From assembly GCF_008123425.1 (NCBI RefSeq), contig NZ_VSSS01000014.1, positions 1 to 64,000 on the forward strand: a stretch of DNA of 64,000 bases, in the 5' to 3' direction. Position 1 is the stretch's first letter. Every line of letters begins with the position of its first letter. The notes under the pieces were generated by a model, which was not told the DNA's origin, did no database searches, and was given only the letters and a program-made list of their open reading frames with translations. This document shows, one piece after another, positions 16,013 through 24,854 of this stretch. This DNA comes from Bradyrhizobium rifense (GTDB taxonomy: Bacteria; Pseudomonadota; Alphaproteobacteria; Rhizobiales; Xanthobacteraceae). The translations under genes were made by a program, and so were the position numbers.

Positions 16013-17667
16013 ATGACGGAGAGCAGCGTGCAGGCAAAGGCCGCCGTGGTCGGGGAGGGGAGTGTGACGCCAGCCTGGGCGCACGCGGTCGAGCTGTTTC
16101 CCCCGTCCGACCGGATCCTCTCCACCATCCTCACGCGGCAGGCGGAACGCTACGGTGAGCGCATCCTGCTGGTCGCGGGTGAGACGCGCTGGAGCTTTGC
16201 GCAGACCGCGGTGATCGCGGCCGCGTCGTCCCAGGCGCTCGTCGATGCCGGCATCAAGCCGGGTGATCGCGTCGCGCTGATGTGCTCGAACCGTCCGGAG
16301 TTTTTGCAGGTTTATCTCGGCTGTGCATGGCTCGGCGCCATCGCAGCCCGATCAATACCGCGCTGCGCGGCTTCCAGCTCTCCCACATCTTCGGCAACTC
16401 GCGTCCCGCGCTCCTCGTCGTCGAGGCTCAGTTCGCTAGCGCGATCGAGAGCGTCGATGCGGGTGTCGAGCTGCCGCCTCGGACCTGGATCATCGGAGCT
16501 GCCGCCGGGGAAATCGATGCCAGGCTTTCCGCGTTACCGTTGCCGGCTCTCGGAGCCGCGGCCCCGGCGGGCGCCGTCTGCCCCGGCGACACCGTTGCGA
16601 TCCTCTACACATCGGGCACCACCGGGCCGGCAAAGGGTGTGTGTTGTCCGCAGGCGCAACTGTTCTGGTGGGGCATCTATTCGGCGCGTGCGCTCGGAAT
16701 CCGCGAGGGCGATGTGCTGTTCACGACGCTGCCCCTGTTCCACACCAACGCGCTGAATGCGTTCTATCAGGCGCTCCTGAACGGATGCACCTACGTGCTG
16801 GAGCCGAAATTCTCCGCCTCGGGCTTTTGGGCCGCCGCTCAACGGCACAATGCGACGGTCGGTTATCTGCTCGGCGCGATGGCGTCGATGCTTCTGGCGC
16901 AGCCGAAGACTACGAACGATTCGACACATCGCCTTCGCGTCGCGCTTGGCGGCGGCGTGCCGCCGCAGATCCACGGTCCGTTCCGCGAACGCTTTGGCGT
17001 ACCGCTAGTCGACGGCTACGGGTCGACCGAAACGAACTTCGTGTTCGCCGGCACGATTCCATCCGATCGTCCGGGAACGATGGGCTATCTGGCCGAAGGC
17101 ATCGAAGCGCGGATCGTCGACGAGAATGATTCAGCGCTTCCTGACGGACAGGCCGGCGAGCTCGTGCTTCGGGCCCAAGAGCCCTTTGCTTTCGCCACCG
17201 GCTATTTTGGCATGCCGGAGAAGACGGTCGAAGCCTGGCGAAATCTGTGGTTTCACTCGGGCGATCGTGTGGTTCGAGATTCTGACGGACACTATCGTTT
17301 CATCGACCGCATGAAGGATTCGATCCGCAGGCGTGGCGAGAACGTATCCTCCTGGGAGGTCGAGCAGACCATCCAGTCCCATCCCGCGGTCGCCGCCTGC
17401 GCGATCTACCCGCTGCCGTCGGAACTGGGAGAGGACGAGGTTGCGGCTGCGATCCTGCTGGAACCAGGGCAATCGCTGGAGCCCGTCGACATCGTCAGGC
17501 ATTGCGAAGGACAAATCGCTTATTTCGCCATCCCGCGCTACGTGCGCATTTTGAGCCAGATGCCGCTGACGGAGAACGGCAAGATCAAGAAGGGTGTGCT
17601 GCGCGACGCGGGCGTCACTGCGGATACATGGGATCGCGAGGCAGCCGGAGTGAAGGTTAGACGCTGA
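16013..17667 (+). pseudogene. AMP-dependent acyl-CoA synthetase with a -1 frameshift
   Basis: Two overlapping frames together make one full-length ligase of about 550 residues. The first (from 16013) reads MTESSVQAKAAV… to …GCAWLGAIA, then loses sense after 16346. The second frame continues PINTALRGFQLSHIF at once. The break lies at a run of three C (16347-16349); one more C would restore the frame (…GAIA-A-PINTAL). All ligase motifs occur downstream: ILYTSGTTGPAKG, VDGYGSTETN, WFHSGD, DRMKDSIRRRGENVSSWEVE and the terminal Lys region TENGKIKKGVL. The good condition of both halves suggests either a very recent mutation or a homopolymer sequencing error. The enzyme would activate the imported acid to its CoA ester. 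Confidence 0.9.
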
Positions 17668-17679
17668 CCGCTGCGCCGT

Positions 17680-18186
17680 TCAGGGTTTTTGCAGAGCTTC
17701 CCTGACGGCGCCCTTGAGCTCGTCGAGTTCGCCGATCAAGCCGTCGAACCGGTCCGCCGGGAAATCCGCCAGCAGCTCGGCAAGCCATGCGCCGTGGCTC
17801 TTGGCCATTCGCCTGAAGGTCTTGCGGCCTTCGACCGTCATGCAGACAATCTGCACGCGGCGGTCGAGGTTCGACGGCGTGCGGGTAATGTATCCGTCCG
17901 CGACCAGGCGGTCCACGATCGGCGTGAGGTTCCCGGCCGAGACCATCAGGCGCTTGGGCAGCTCTCCCAGCACAAGCCCGCTCGGTTCGCGGTCGAGCTG
18001 AGCCAGAACATCGAAGCGGGGCATCGTGAAATCGAACTCATCGCGAAACCGGCGCCGCAGCTCCCCTTCGATCAGGGTCGTGCAGGCGAGCAGCCGGAGC
18101 CAAACTCGCGTTTGAGCCCTGTACTCGGCCTCCTGATCCTCCCCATTCCTGGCTGATACAGGCGTGGACTCTTTCGCGAGTGCCAA
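17680..18186 (-). CDS. MarR-family transcriptional regulator
   Basis: A 168-residue winged-helix regulator. The DNA-binding domain spans about residues 50-130 (MPRFDVLAQLDREPSGLVLGE, then LPKRLMVSAGNLTPIVDRLV as recognition helix region, then the wing TRTPSNLDRRVQIVCMT with the conserved Asp-Arg). Helices at both ends form the dimer interface. It lies between the enzyme operon (13 bp after its end, convergent) and the divergent acyl-CoA dehydrogenase gene, and is the only regulator in the island. The near-palindrome at 18408-18429 in its divergent promoter region, repeated at 10024-10045, is the likely operator. MarR regulators of CoA pathways commonly respond to the acyl-CoA substrate. Confidence 0.92.
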   Translation of the reverse strand: MALAKESTPVSARNGEDQEAEYRAQTRVWLRLLACTTLIEGELRRRFRDEFDFTMPRFDVLAQLDREPSGLVLGELPKRLMVSAGNLTPIVDRLVADGYITRTPSNLDRRVQIVCMTVEGRKTFRRMAKSHGAWLAELLADFPADRFDGLIGELDELKGAVREALQKP

Positions 18187-18501
18187 TCGAATCTCCCGGG
18201 CTTCGTAGCTTGTTGAAAGCTGGCGCAGCTCTCATGGTCGATAGCAAGATAGTTCGTGCCAAAAGTAAATTCAAGGCTGAGCCCTGGCGTCTCGGAACCG
18301 GCGCTGCTCTGTATCCAATTTGCACTGAATCTCAAGATCGACACTAGAGGGCCGAACCTGTCGCCGAGGTCTTTGCAGAACCCACCTTGACAAGGCACGC
18401 ACCAGCGAAATATTTTAGGCTTAAAATAATTGAGGTGAAGGTTCAGCACAGGGCGTGACCCCGCGAAAGCGAGGCCGCGCAGTGAGCGGAGGAGGGATCA
18501 G
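18187..18501. promoter_or_regulatory. Divergent control region marR / acyl-CoA dehydrogenase
   Basis: A 315-bp gap without a supported gene between two divergent starts. It is noticeably more AT-rich than its surroundings near 18405-18435, where the near-palindrome described separately lies about 70 bp upstream of the acyl-CoA dehydrogenase start. I could not assign a firm -35/-10 pair. Confidence 0.5.
18408..18429. promoter_or_regulatory. Putative MarR operator upstream of the acyl-CoA dehydrogenase
   Basis: AAATATTTTAGGCTTAAAATAA contains a perfect inverted repeat, TTTTA-GGCT-TAAAA. Its reverse complement matches the site at 10024-10045 at 18 of 22 bases. The position between marR and the gene it diverges from is the classic place for a MarR autoregulatory operator. 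Confidence 0.65.
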
Positions 18502-19680
18502 ATGAGCTCCGTTGCAAAAGTCATCAGGCGCGAATGGCTGGACTGGCCGTTTTTCGAGCCGCGTCATCATGCGATTGGCGATGCACTCGACCGCTTCGTG
18601 AAGTCGGGGGCCCTCGACAAGATCGATCACAGCGACATCGATGGCGCCTGCCGCAGGCTCGTGCGCGCGATGGGTGAGGCGGGGTTGCTCGATTGCGCGG
18701 TCGCGGCTCCCGATGGCGATGCCACGACAATCGATTCTCGTTCGATCTGCCTGTCGCGCGAATCGCTCGCCTATGCCGATGGCCTGGCCGATTTTGCCTT
18801 CGCCATGCAGGGGCTCGGCTCTGGCGCGATTGCGCTCGGCGGTTCGGCGGAGCTGCGCAAGGCCGTGCTGCCAAAGGTTCGTTCAGGCGAATGGCTCGCG
18901 GCCTTCGCGCTGTCCGAGAAGGAAGCCGGATCTGACGTTGCGGCGATGTCATGCACGGCGCGGGTTGACGGAAACGACTACGTCATCGATGGCGAGAAGA
19001 CCTGGATTTCCAACGGCGGCATTGCCGACGTCTACACGCTGTTTGCACGAACGGGCGAGGCGCCGGGCGCGCGCGGCATCTCGGCCTTCGTCGTCTTTCC
19101 CGATGATCCCGGCTTTGGCATCGCCGAGCGCATCGACGTCATCGCGCCGCATCCGCTGGCGACGTTGCGCTTTAGCAATTGCCGGATCCCGGCGAGCCGT
19201 CGCCTCGGCGCGCCGGGCGGCGGGTTCAAGCTTGCAATGCAGACGCTGGATATTTTCCGCGCATCGGTCGCAGCTGCAGCCCTCGGCTTTACCCGGCGCG
19301 CGCTCGACGAGGCGTTGTCGCACGCGCGCAGCCGGAAGATGTTCGGTGCGACCTTGGGAGATCTTCAGCTGACCCAGGCCGCGCTCGGCGACATGGCGAC
19401 TGACACCGACGCCGCCGCGCTGCTGACCTGCCGCGCGGCCTGGCGCCGCGATGTCCAGAAGCTTCCGACGACGCGCGAAGCGGCGATGGCGAAGCTGACG
19501 GCCACCGAGACTGCGCAGCGCGTCATCGACCGCGCCGTGCAGATGTTCGGCGGCCGCGGCGTGCGCAAGGGCGAGATCGTCGAAAGTCTCTATCGCGAAA
19601 TCCGCGCGCTACGCATCTACGAGGGCGCGACCGAGGTTCAGAAATTGATTGTCGCGCGCGACCTGTTGAAGCCGCGCTGA
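18502..19680 (+). CDS. Acyl-CoA dehydrogenase
   Basis: A 392-residue FAD-dependent enzyme introducing an alpha-beta double bond into an acyl-CoA. The family pattern is complete: [16 protein letters not shown] (FAD contact), [20 protein letters not shown], the C-terminal helical domain with [21 protein letters not shown], and the catalytic Glu in [16 protein letters not shown] close to the end. The N-terminal 40 residues are somewhat divergent. It lies opposite marR and 18 bp before a RidA gene. With the acyl-CoA synthetase it would give the second step of the proposed pathway, and electrons would pass to ETF. Confidence 0.92.
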   Translation: MSSVAKVIRREWLDWPFFEPRHHAIGDALDRFVKSGALDKIDHSDIDGACRRLVRAMGEAGLLDCAVAAPDGDATTIDSRSICLSRESLAYADGLADFAFAMQGLGSGAIALGGSAELRKAVLPKVRSGEWLAAFALSEKEAGSDVAAMSCTARVDGNDYVIDGEKTWISNGGIADVYTLFARTGEAPGARGISAFVVFPDDPGFGIAERIDVIAPHPLATLRFSNCRIPASRRLGAPGGGFKLAMQTLDIFRASVAAAALGFTRRALDEALSHARSRKMFGATLGDLQLTQAALGDMATDTDAAALLTCRAAWRRDVQKLPTTREAAMAKLTATETAQRVIDRAVQMFGGRGVRKGEIVESLYREIRALRIYEGATEVQKLIVARDLLKPR

Positions 19681-19698
19681 GGGGGCTGAGAATTCCGC

Positions 19699-20130
19699 AT
19701 GAGCACGATGAGAGAGCCGGAGGCCGGCGCGACCAGCGGTCTGCAAGTGCTTCAGCCCAGCGGCTGGCCGCAGCCGAAGGGCTATTCTAACGGTATCATG
19801 GCCGAGGGACGCCTTGTCGTGACGGGTGGTGTCGTCGGCTGGGACGTCGCAGGCCGGTTTGCCGACGGGTTTGTAGCGCAGGTCCGCCAGGCGCTCGAAA
19901 ATATCGTCGCGATCCTGGCGGAGGGCGGTGCGAGACCCGACCATCTCGTGCGACTGACCTGGTACGTCGTGGACATGGACGAATACGTGTCGAACCTGAA
20001 AGCGCTCGGCAAAGTCTATCGCGAGGTGATTGGCACCCATTACCCCAGCATGGCGCTGGTGCAGATCGTGCGTCTCGTCGAGCCGTCCTCGCGTGTCGAG
20101 ATCGAAGCGACGGCCGTCGTCCCGCGCTGA
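19699..20130 (+). CDS. RidA/YjgF family protein
   Basis: A 143-residue member of the RidA superfamily, which forms trimers and often hydrolyses reactive enamines or imines. The core reads GYSNGIMAEGRLVVTGGVVGWD (two blocks), RQALENIVAILAEGGARPDHLVRLTWYV and PSMALVQIVRLVEPSSRVEIEATAVV. The Arg of true RidA deaminases (in the usual IPxxR…-type motif near the end) is present as SSRVEIEA, so imine deaminase activity is possible. It ends the MarR-controlled pair with the acyl-CoA dehydrogenase. In catabolic clusters such proteins sometimes act as hydrolases on ring-cleavage intermediates. Confidence 0.85.
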   Translation: MSTMREPEAGATSGLQVLQPSGWPQPKGYSNGIMAEGRLVVTGGVVGWDVAGRFADGFVAQVRQALENIVAILAEGGARPDHLVRLTWYVVDMDEYVSNLKALGKVYREVIGTHYPSMALVQIVRLVEPSSRVEIEATAVVPR

Positions 20131-20190
20131 TGAGGGCGCAAAGGGTCGATTAGAGCAGAAATATAGCTCTGTGACTTCAATCGCCGGGTG

Positions 20191-21156
20191 CTAGCGGTCG
20201 ATCCAAACCGTCATGCCCGGCTCAAGGCCTGTCAACTCTCCCGCTGGGTCGAGGCGCAGGCGCAGCGTGTTGCGGTCATGATCGCCGATCACCCGCTCGG
20301 CCTGCCAGGTGGCGAACACGCCGAGCGGCCGCAGCTCGGTGACGACCGCCTTGGTTGCGGCGTCGGCGCCGCGCCGCATCACGTTCGCCGTCTCTCCCAT
20401 CGCGAGACGATCGAGGTGATCTTCGCGCACGTTGAATGAGAGCCATTGCTTGCCCGCCGCCTCGACCACCAGGATCGGCTGGCCCGCGCGAACGTTTTCG
20501 CCGACCTCGGCGGCGATGACGCTGACCACGCCGTCGGCCGGTGCGCGCAACACCATCTTGTCCAGGCGGCGCTCGAGCACGGTGACCGCGGCGGCCGCGG
20601 CCTGCACCTGCGTGTCCGCGATCGCGCGCTCTTCCCGGGTCGGTCCCGCCACCGCGGCATCGTAATTGGCCTGGGCCTCGGCGACGTCGGCACGCGCGCT
20701 GGCAACGTCGTTCTCGGCCTGGTCGAGCGACTGCTGGGATTCGAAGCTCTGGCGCGCCAGCGTGCTCGTCCTGGTGAGTTGGGCCTGCACATAGTCGAGG
20801 CGGGCGCTGGCCTTGGCGATGGCGGCTTTCAGCGAGTCGACCTGCTCACGGCGGACGCCGGCATAGACGTTGTTGCGGTTGGCGGTTACTGATGCCAGTG
20901 CGGCGCGCGCCTGATCCGCCTGTGCCGTCAACTCCACTGCGGAGAGCCGTGCCAGAATATCGCCCGCGCGCACAGTGGCGCCCTTCTCGACCGCAATCGA
21001 CTGGAGCTGTCCGGTCACCTCCGGCTCCACTCTCACTTCGGTCGTGCGCACGACACCGACGAGTGCAGGCGGTGATCCGGAACGATTTGCGGACATGATC
21101 AGGATGCCCGCGACGAGCGCGAGCGCAATAATGGCCGCAAGCCTAGCCTTGCGCAT
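20191..21156 (-). CDS. HlyD-family membrane fusion protein
   Basis: A 321-residue periplasmic adaptor anchored by one N-terminal membrane helix (ARLAAIIALALVAGILIM). The biotinyl-lipoyl half-motifs (VEPEVTGQLQSIAVEKGATVRAGDILARL and VLRAPADGVVSVIAAEVGENV, in blocks) flank a long coiled-coil hairpin (about residues 70-195). The beta-barrel part follows (WLSFNVREDHLDRLAMGE). It overlaps the upstream permease gene by 14 bp and has a GAGGA site before its ATG. It is the last gene of a three-gene export operon and would link the inner-membrane permease to an outer-membrane channel, which is not encoded here. Confidence 0.9.
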   Translation of the reverse strand: MRKARLAAIIALALVAGILIMSANRSGSPPALVGVVRTTEVRVEPEVTGQLQSIAVEKGATVRAGDILARLSAVELTAQADQARAALASVTANRNNVYAGVRREQVDSLKAAIAKASARLDYVQAQLTRTSTLARQSFESQQSLDQAENDVASARADVAEAQANYDAAVAGPTREERAIADTQVQAAAAAVTVLERRLDKMVLRAPADGVVSVIAAEVGENVRAGQPILVVEAAGKQWLSFNVREDHLDRLAMGETANVMRRGADAATKAVVTELRPLGVFATWQAERVIGDHDRNTLRLRLDPAGELTGLEPGMTVWIDR

Positions 21157-23473
21157 GTCGCTGTCCTCTCTTGACGACGAATGCCGAGATCACCGCAAGC
21201 GCGAAATAGACCAGCGCCAGCAACCAGAGCCCGAGCCAGTCATGGGTGACCTCCCAGATACTGGCGCCGAGCTGATTGATGCGCACGAGACCGTCGATCG
21301 CGGAATCGGCGGGGAAAATCCGGCCGAAGGCGAGGGCCACATCGGGAATCGCCTCGCGCGGCCATGCAAAGCCGGCCATGAAGAACTGCGGCAGGCTGGT
21401 CGCCAGCAGCAGGATGGTCGCGTTCTCCGGCCGCGTGAACCAGGCTCCGACCGCCTGGCCCATAAAACTCGTCGCCAGCAGGAAGATGGTCGCGAGCGCG
21501 AAAATCTGCGGCAGATGGCCGAGTGTCGAGAAACCGTAGATACGCGGCAGCACGATGAGATAGAGCGCGACCGCCGGCAGGTAGATGGTCAGATGCGCGA
21601 CGCCGCGGCCGAGCACGCCGGTGAACGCGCCGCCGCGGCCCGCCAGCGCCGAGCCGGTCAGCATCGCCGCGCCAATCAGCAGGGTCTGCTGGAGGATCAG
21701 CACGAAGGCTGCCGGAACGACATAGCTCGCATAGCCGCCGACCGGGTTGAAGATCGGTTGCAGCAGAACGTCGGCCGGGCTCGCGCTTGCAAGCTTCGCC
21801 TTGACCAGGCTGCCATCCGAGCGTCCGCCGCGTGACACGAGTTCGGACGTCAGGGCGCCGAGCGCGGTGGCCACGCCGCTTGCAGTTGATCTGAAGACGA
21901 AGAGGTAGGTGGCGTCCGCATAGACCGGGATGTGCGCGGTGATGCCCTTGAGCACGTCGCGCTCGGTGCCTGCCGGAATGTCGACGGCGGCAAAGGCCTC
22001 TCCGCGATCGATTGCGGTGTGTGCCTCCGCAAGCGTGCGGGCGCGAACCGCAACGCTCAATGCGCCGCTCGCATCCAGCGTCTCGACCATCCGGCGGCTG
22101 AGATCGCTGAGATCGTTGTCGACGACCGCGATCGGAAGCTTGCGCAGGATCTGGTTCAGATAGGGCTGCGGGTAATAGACACCGTAAACCAGCGGCGCCA
22201 GGAACAGCACGCTAAAGGCGCTCCGCGTTCCCACCACGCGCCGCCACTCCGCGGTGAAGGCGCCGCCGATGCCGCGCGGTGCGGACTCGATCACCGGGGG
22301 CTCTTCGGGGCGCGCCGCCTCGAACCAGCCGCTGCGCGTCAGGTTCGCCATGCGCAGCCAGGCCAGGCCGGCAAACAGCAGCGCGAGGCCCGCGAGCGCC
22401 GCAAAGGGGACGGCGGATTCCGCGATCGGCAACCCGCGCGCCGCCTGTCCCAGCAGGACGGCCATGTACCAGCGCAGCGGCAGGATCGCGCTCCACACAT
22501 GCGCAAAGGCGTTCATGCCGACGGTGGGAAATCCGACGCCGGCATAGCCGAATGCGGGAGAGGCAAACAGGCCAGCAAGCCCGAGCCCGGTCGCAAGGTC
22601 GCGGACCAGCAGCTGGAGCAGGGCGCCCAGCGACAGGTAGGCAATGATCAGGAGCGAGCCGGCGGCGATCATCAGCGGCAGGTCGCCCTTGAAGGGGACT
22701 TCGAGCACACCTTCGAGCACCAGCGGCTCGGCCAGCATGATCACGAGGAAGATGCAAAACAGCGGTGCGAGCTTGCCGGCCAGCGCTGTCACCGGATCAC
22801 CTCCGGCGCTTGCGAGCCACGCCCGCGCATCGCGGCGGCGGAATTCAGAGCCGACCGAGTAGCCCGCAGCGAGCGTCATCACCACGTGGATGATCGTCGG
22901 CAGCAGCGCGCGCAGCAGGAACTGCGCATAGTTCTTCTGCGGATTGACCAGCGCGATGGTCTCGGTCGAGAGCGTCCCGATCGAAGCCGCCGCGGGCGCG
23001 GCGCGCTTGGCGGGAGCGGCCACGGCCGCCGCAGCGGACAGCGCATCGCTCAGACCCGACGAGGCGATGCCCGCCGCCGTCAGGAACTGCTGGTTATAGA
23101 AGGCGACCACCTGCGGGCGGCGTTGCGCCTGCAGGTCGCGCTCGAAATCCGGCGGGATATGGATCGCCGAGATCGCCTTGCCCGACCGGATGTCCTGCAC
23201 CGCCGTGGACAATGTCCCGGAACGGTCGACGATGTTCAGGCTCGGCGACGCCGCGACGTATTCCACCAGCGCGCGCGAGGCGTCCGACTTGTCCTCGTCG
23301 ACGACAGTCACGCCGAGCCCGCGGATGACCGGCTGGCTAAAGACCGTGGTGAGCACCACGAACGCAAACAGAGGCACGCCGAAGATCAGGAGCAGTGCCA
23401 CGCGATCGTGAAACAGCCAGCGGCATTCGCGTCGCGCGACCAGCAGAAATCCGGGCTTTGGCGCCGGCCTCAT
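21143..23473 (-). CDS. Double ABC-2 type permease (two fused halves)
   Basis: A 776-residue protein made of two tandem ABC-2 permease units. Each half has an N-terminal membrane helix, a large extracytoplasmic domain beginning with a VVDEDKSDASRALVEYV- or VVDNDLSDLSRRMVETL-like motif, and about five further helices. The second unit starts near residue 400 after a Pro-rich linker (EEPPVIESAP). Such doubled permeases resemble the YhhJ-type exporters that move drugs or lipids with an HlyD partner. The ATG overlaps the stop of the upstream HlyD gene. No ATP-binding subunit is encoded in this operon or nearby apart from the Liv ATPases, so the ATPase must come from elsewhere or be absent. Confidence 0.88.
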   Translation of the reverse strand: MRPAPKPGFLLVARRECRWLFHDRVALLLIFGVPLFAFVVLTTVFSQPVIRGLGVTVVDEDKSDASRALVEYVAASPSLNIVDRSGTLSTAVQDIRSGKAISAIHIPPDFERDLQAQRRPQVVAFYNQQFLTAAGIASSGLSDALSAAAAVAAPAKRAAPAAASIGTLSTETIALVNPQKNYAQFLLRALLPTIIHVVMTLAAGYSVGSEFRRRDARAWLASAGGDPVTALAGKLAPLFCIFLVIMLAEPLVLEGVLEVPFKGDLPLMIAAGSLLIIAYLSLGALLQLLVRDLATGLGLAGLFASPAFGYAGVGFPTVGMNAFAHVWSAILPLRWYMAVLLGQAARGLPIAESAVPFAALAGLALLFAGLAWLRMANLTRSGWFEAARPEEPPVIESAPRGIGGAFTAEWRRVVGTRSAFSVLFLAPLVYGVYYPQPYLNQILRKLPIAVVDNDLSDLSRRMVETLDASGALSVAVRARTLAEAHTAIDRGEAFAAVDIPAGTERDVLKGITAHIPVYADATYLFVFRSTASGVATALGALTSELVSRGGRSDGSLVKAKLASASPADVLLQPIFNPVGGYASYVVPAAFVLILQQTLLIGAAMLTGSALAGRGGAFTGVLGRGVAHLTIYLPAVALYLIVLPRIYGFSTLGHLPQIFALATIFLLATSFMGQAVGAWFTRPENATILLLATSLPQFFMAGFAWPREAIPDVALAFGRIFPADSAIDGLVRINQLGASIWEVTHDWLGLWLLALVYFALAVISAFVVKRGQRHAQG

Positions 23474-24531
23474 GGCCGCGACTTCCAGTCGAGATAGGCG
23501 CTCATTCCCGGTCGCAGCTCGGGCACCGGCAGCACCGGATAGGCGCGGATCGAAAACGTCCGCAGGTCGAAATCACCGGTCGCACGTGTGGCCCGCCAGC
23601 TTGCATATTCGCCCTTGGTGGCTATGAGCTTGACCTCAACCGTGACGGAGCGGTCGCCCAGCGCCGGAATGCGGACATCGAAGCGATCGCCGACCTTCAG
23701 GCCTTTGACGAGATCCTCGCGAAGATCGAAGTGCACCCAGAGGTCGGCCAGATTGATCAAGGTGACGAGCGGGACGCCCGGCGACACGTATTCGCCAGGC
23801 TCCACGTTGCGCTGGTAGACCTGGGAGGCGATGGGCGCGTAGACCACAAGCTGATCGATGATCGACTGGACGCTCTGGATGTCGGCGCTGGCCTTTTCGA
23901 CATTGCTCCCGGCAATGGCCCGCTCCTCCTTGGTGTAGCCGTTGACTGCCTGCTCATAGGCCGATTTGGCCTGATCGACCGCGCGCTCGCTCTCATGCAG
24001 CGCATCGGTCGCCTGGTCGAGGCGGGCCTGCGGCGCGTTGCCCTGATCGGTCAAAGTGTGCGTGCGGTCGTACGTCTTCTGCGCCAGCACGAGCGCCGCC
24101 TGCGCCCGCTCCATTTCCGCCTTCCGTGCCGCGATCACCTCCGCCCGCGTTCCGACCAGCACATTGGCAAGCTGCGCATCCGCAACAGCCTTGGCCGCCT
24201 TCATCTGTTCGTGCTTGGCCAGCGTCTCGGGATTGTCGATCTGGACGAGCACTGCGCCCGCAGCAACGTTCTGGCCGCGCTCGACGGGAATCTTGCCGAC
24301 CCGTCCGTCCACGCGCGCCGCGATATCGAGCCGCGTTGCATCGACCTCGCCCTGGACCAGCAAGGGTTGAGGCCGCAACAGATAGAAGACGGAAAGCCCG
24401 ACGACGGCAGCCGCAACGACACCGACGATGACGGAGGGTGTGCGTGTCGGGTTGGGCGCGGCTTTCACCTGTCCGTCACCCGGCGCGTCGGGCTTGCTTT
24501 GAATGTCCTTGTCAGAGCTCGGCACGTCCAT
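23470..24531 (-). CDS. HlyD/EmrA-type membrane fusion protein
   Basis: A 353-residue adaptor with a short Pro/Lys-rich cytoplasmic N-terminus, one membrane helix (SVIVGVVAAAVVGLSVFYLL), lipoyl half-motifs (DIAARVDGRVGKIPVERGQNV and VVYAPIASQVYQRNVEPGEYV, in blocks), a coiled-coil hairpin and a barrel domain (LWVHFDLREDLVKGLKVGD). I start at the ATG at 24531, which has GGGAG 6-7 bp upstream; an upstream ATG at 24564 has no good ribosome binding site. It is the first gene of the export operon. Having two different fusion proteins around one double permease is unusual. Confidence 0.88.
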   Translation of the reverse strand: MDVPSSDKDIQSKPDAPGDGQVKAAPNPTRTPSVIVGVVAAAVVGLSVFYLLRPQPLLVQGEVDATRLDIAARVDGRVGKIPVERGQNVAAGAVLVQIDNPETLAKHEQMKAAKAVADAQLANVLVGTRAEVIAARKAEMERAQAALVLAQKTYDRTHTLTDQGNAPQARLDQATDALHESERAVDQAKSAYEQAVNGYTKEERAIAGSNVEKASADIQSVQSIIDQLVVYAPIASQVYQRNVEPGEYVSPGVPLVTLINLADLWVHFDLREDLVKGLKVGDRFDVRIPALGDRSVTVEVKLIATKGEYASWRATRATGDFDLRTFSIRAYPVLPVPELRPGMSAYLDWKSRP

Positions 24532-24854
24532 GCCTGACTCCCTTTCTGATGGCCGGATGGCCATTTACTTTATTCGGTTGTCAGGCCCGGCTGCAATCGC
24601 GAGGCGATGAATTGTTTGAGTCAGAACGGACCATGTAGCCTGCCCGTTGCCCACGCTTGGACGTTTGATGTCCGACTTGTTGAAAGCTGCTGCTCTCGCT
24701 TCGTTCGTTGTCCCGATGCCCACGGAGGGGGGCAAGGGATCAAGCAGCAAACCCATCCCAGCGATGACATTCCTGTCCAAGATGAATGACCGCGATCGGG
24801 TCATAGTCGCGTCACCTGACCCGGTCCGTGGTCGGGCCAGGATGCAGGTGCGAC
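24532..24854. other. Divergent intergenic region, no supported gene
   Basis: About 320 bp between the leftward export operon and the rightward propeller gene. Short open frames exist on both strands but none has a ribosome binding site and a recognisable product. Promoters for both operons should lie here; I could not assign them with confidence. Confidence 0.45.

Noticed and set aside
21932..23497. A 521-codon plus-strand open frame opposite the double permease
   Set aside because: It has no ribosome binding site and a composition typical of an antisense high-GC frame, while the minus strand encodes a clear membrane protein.
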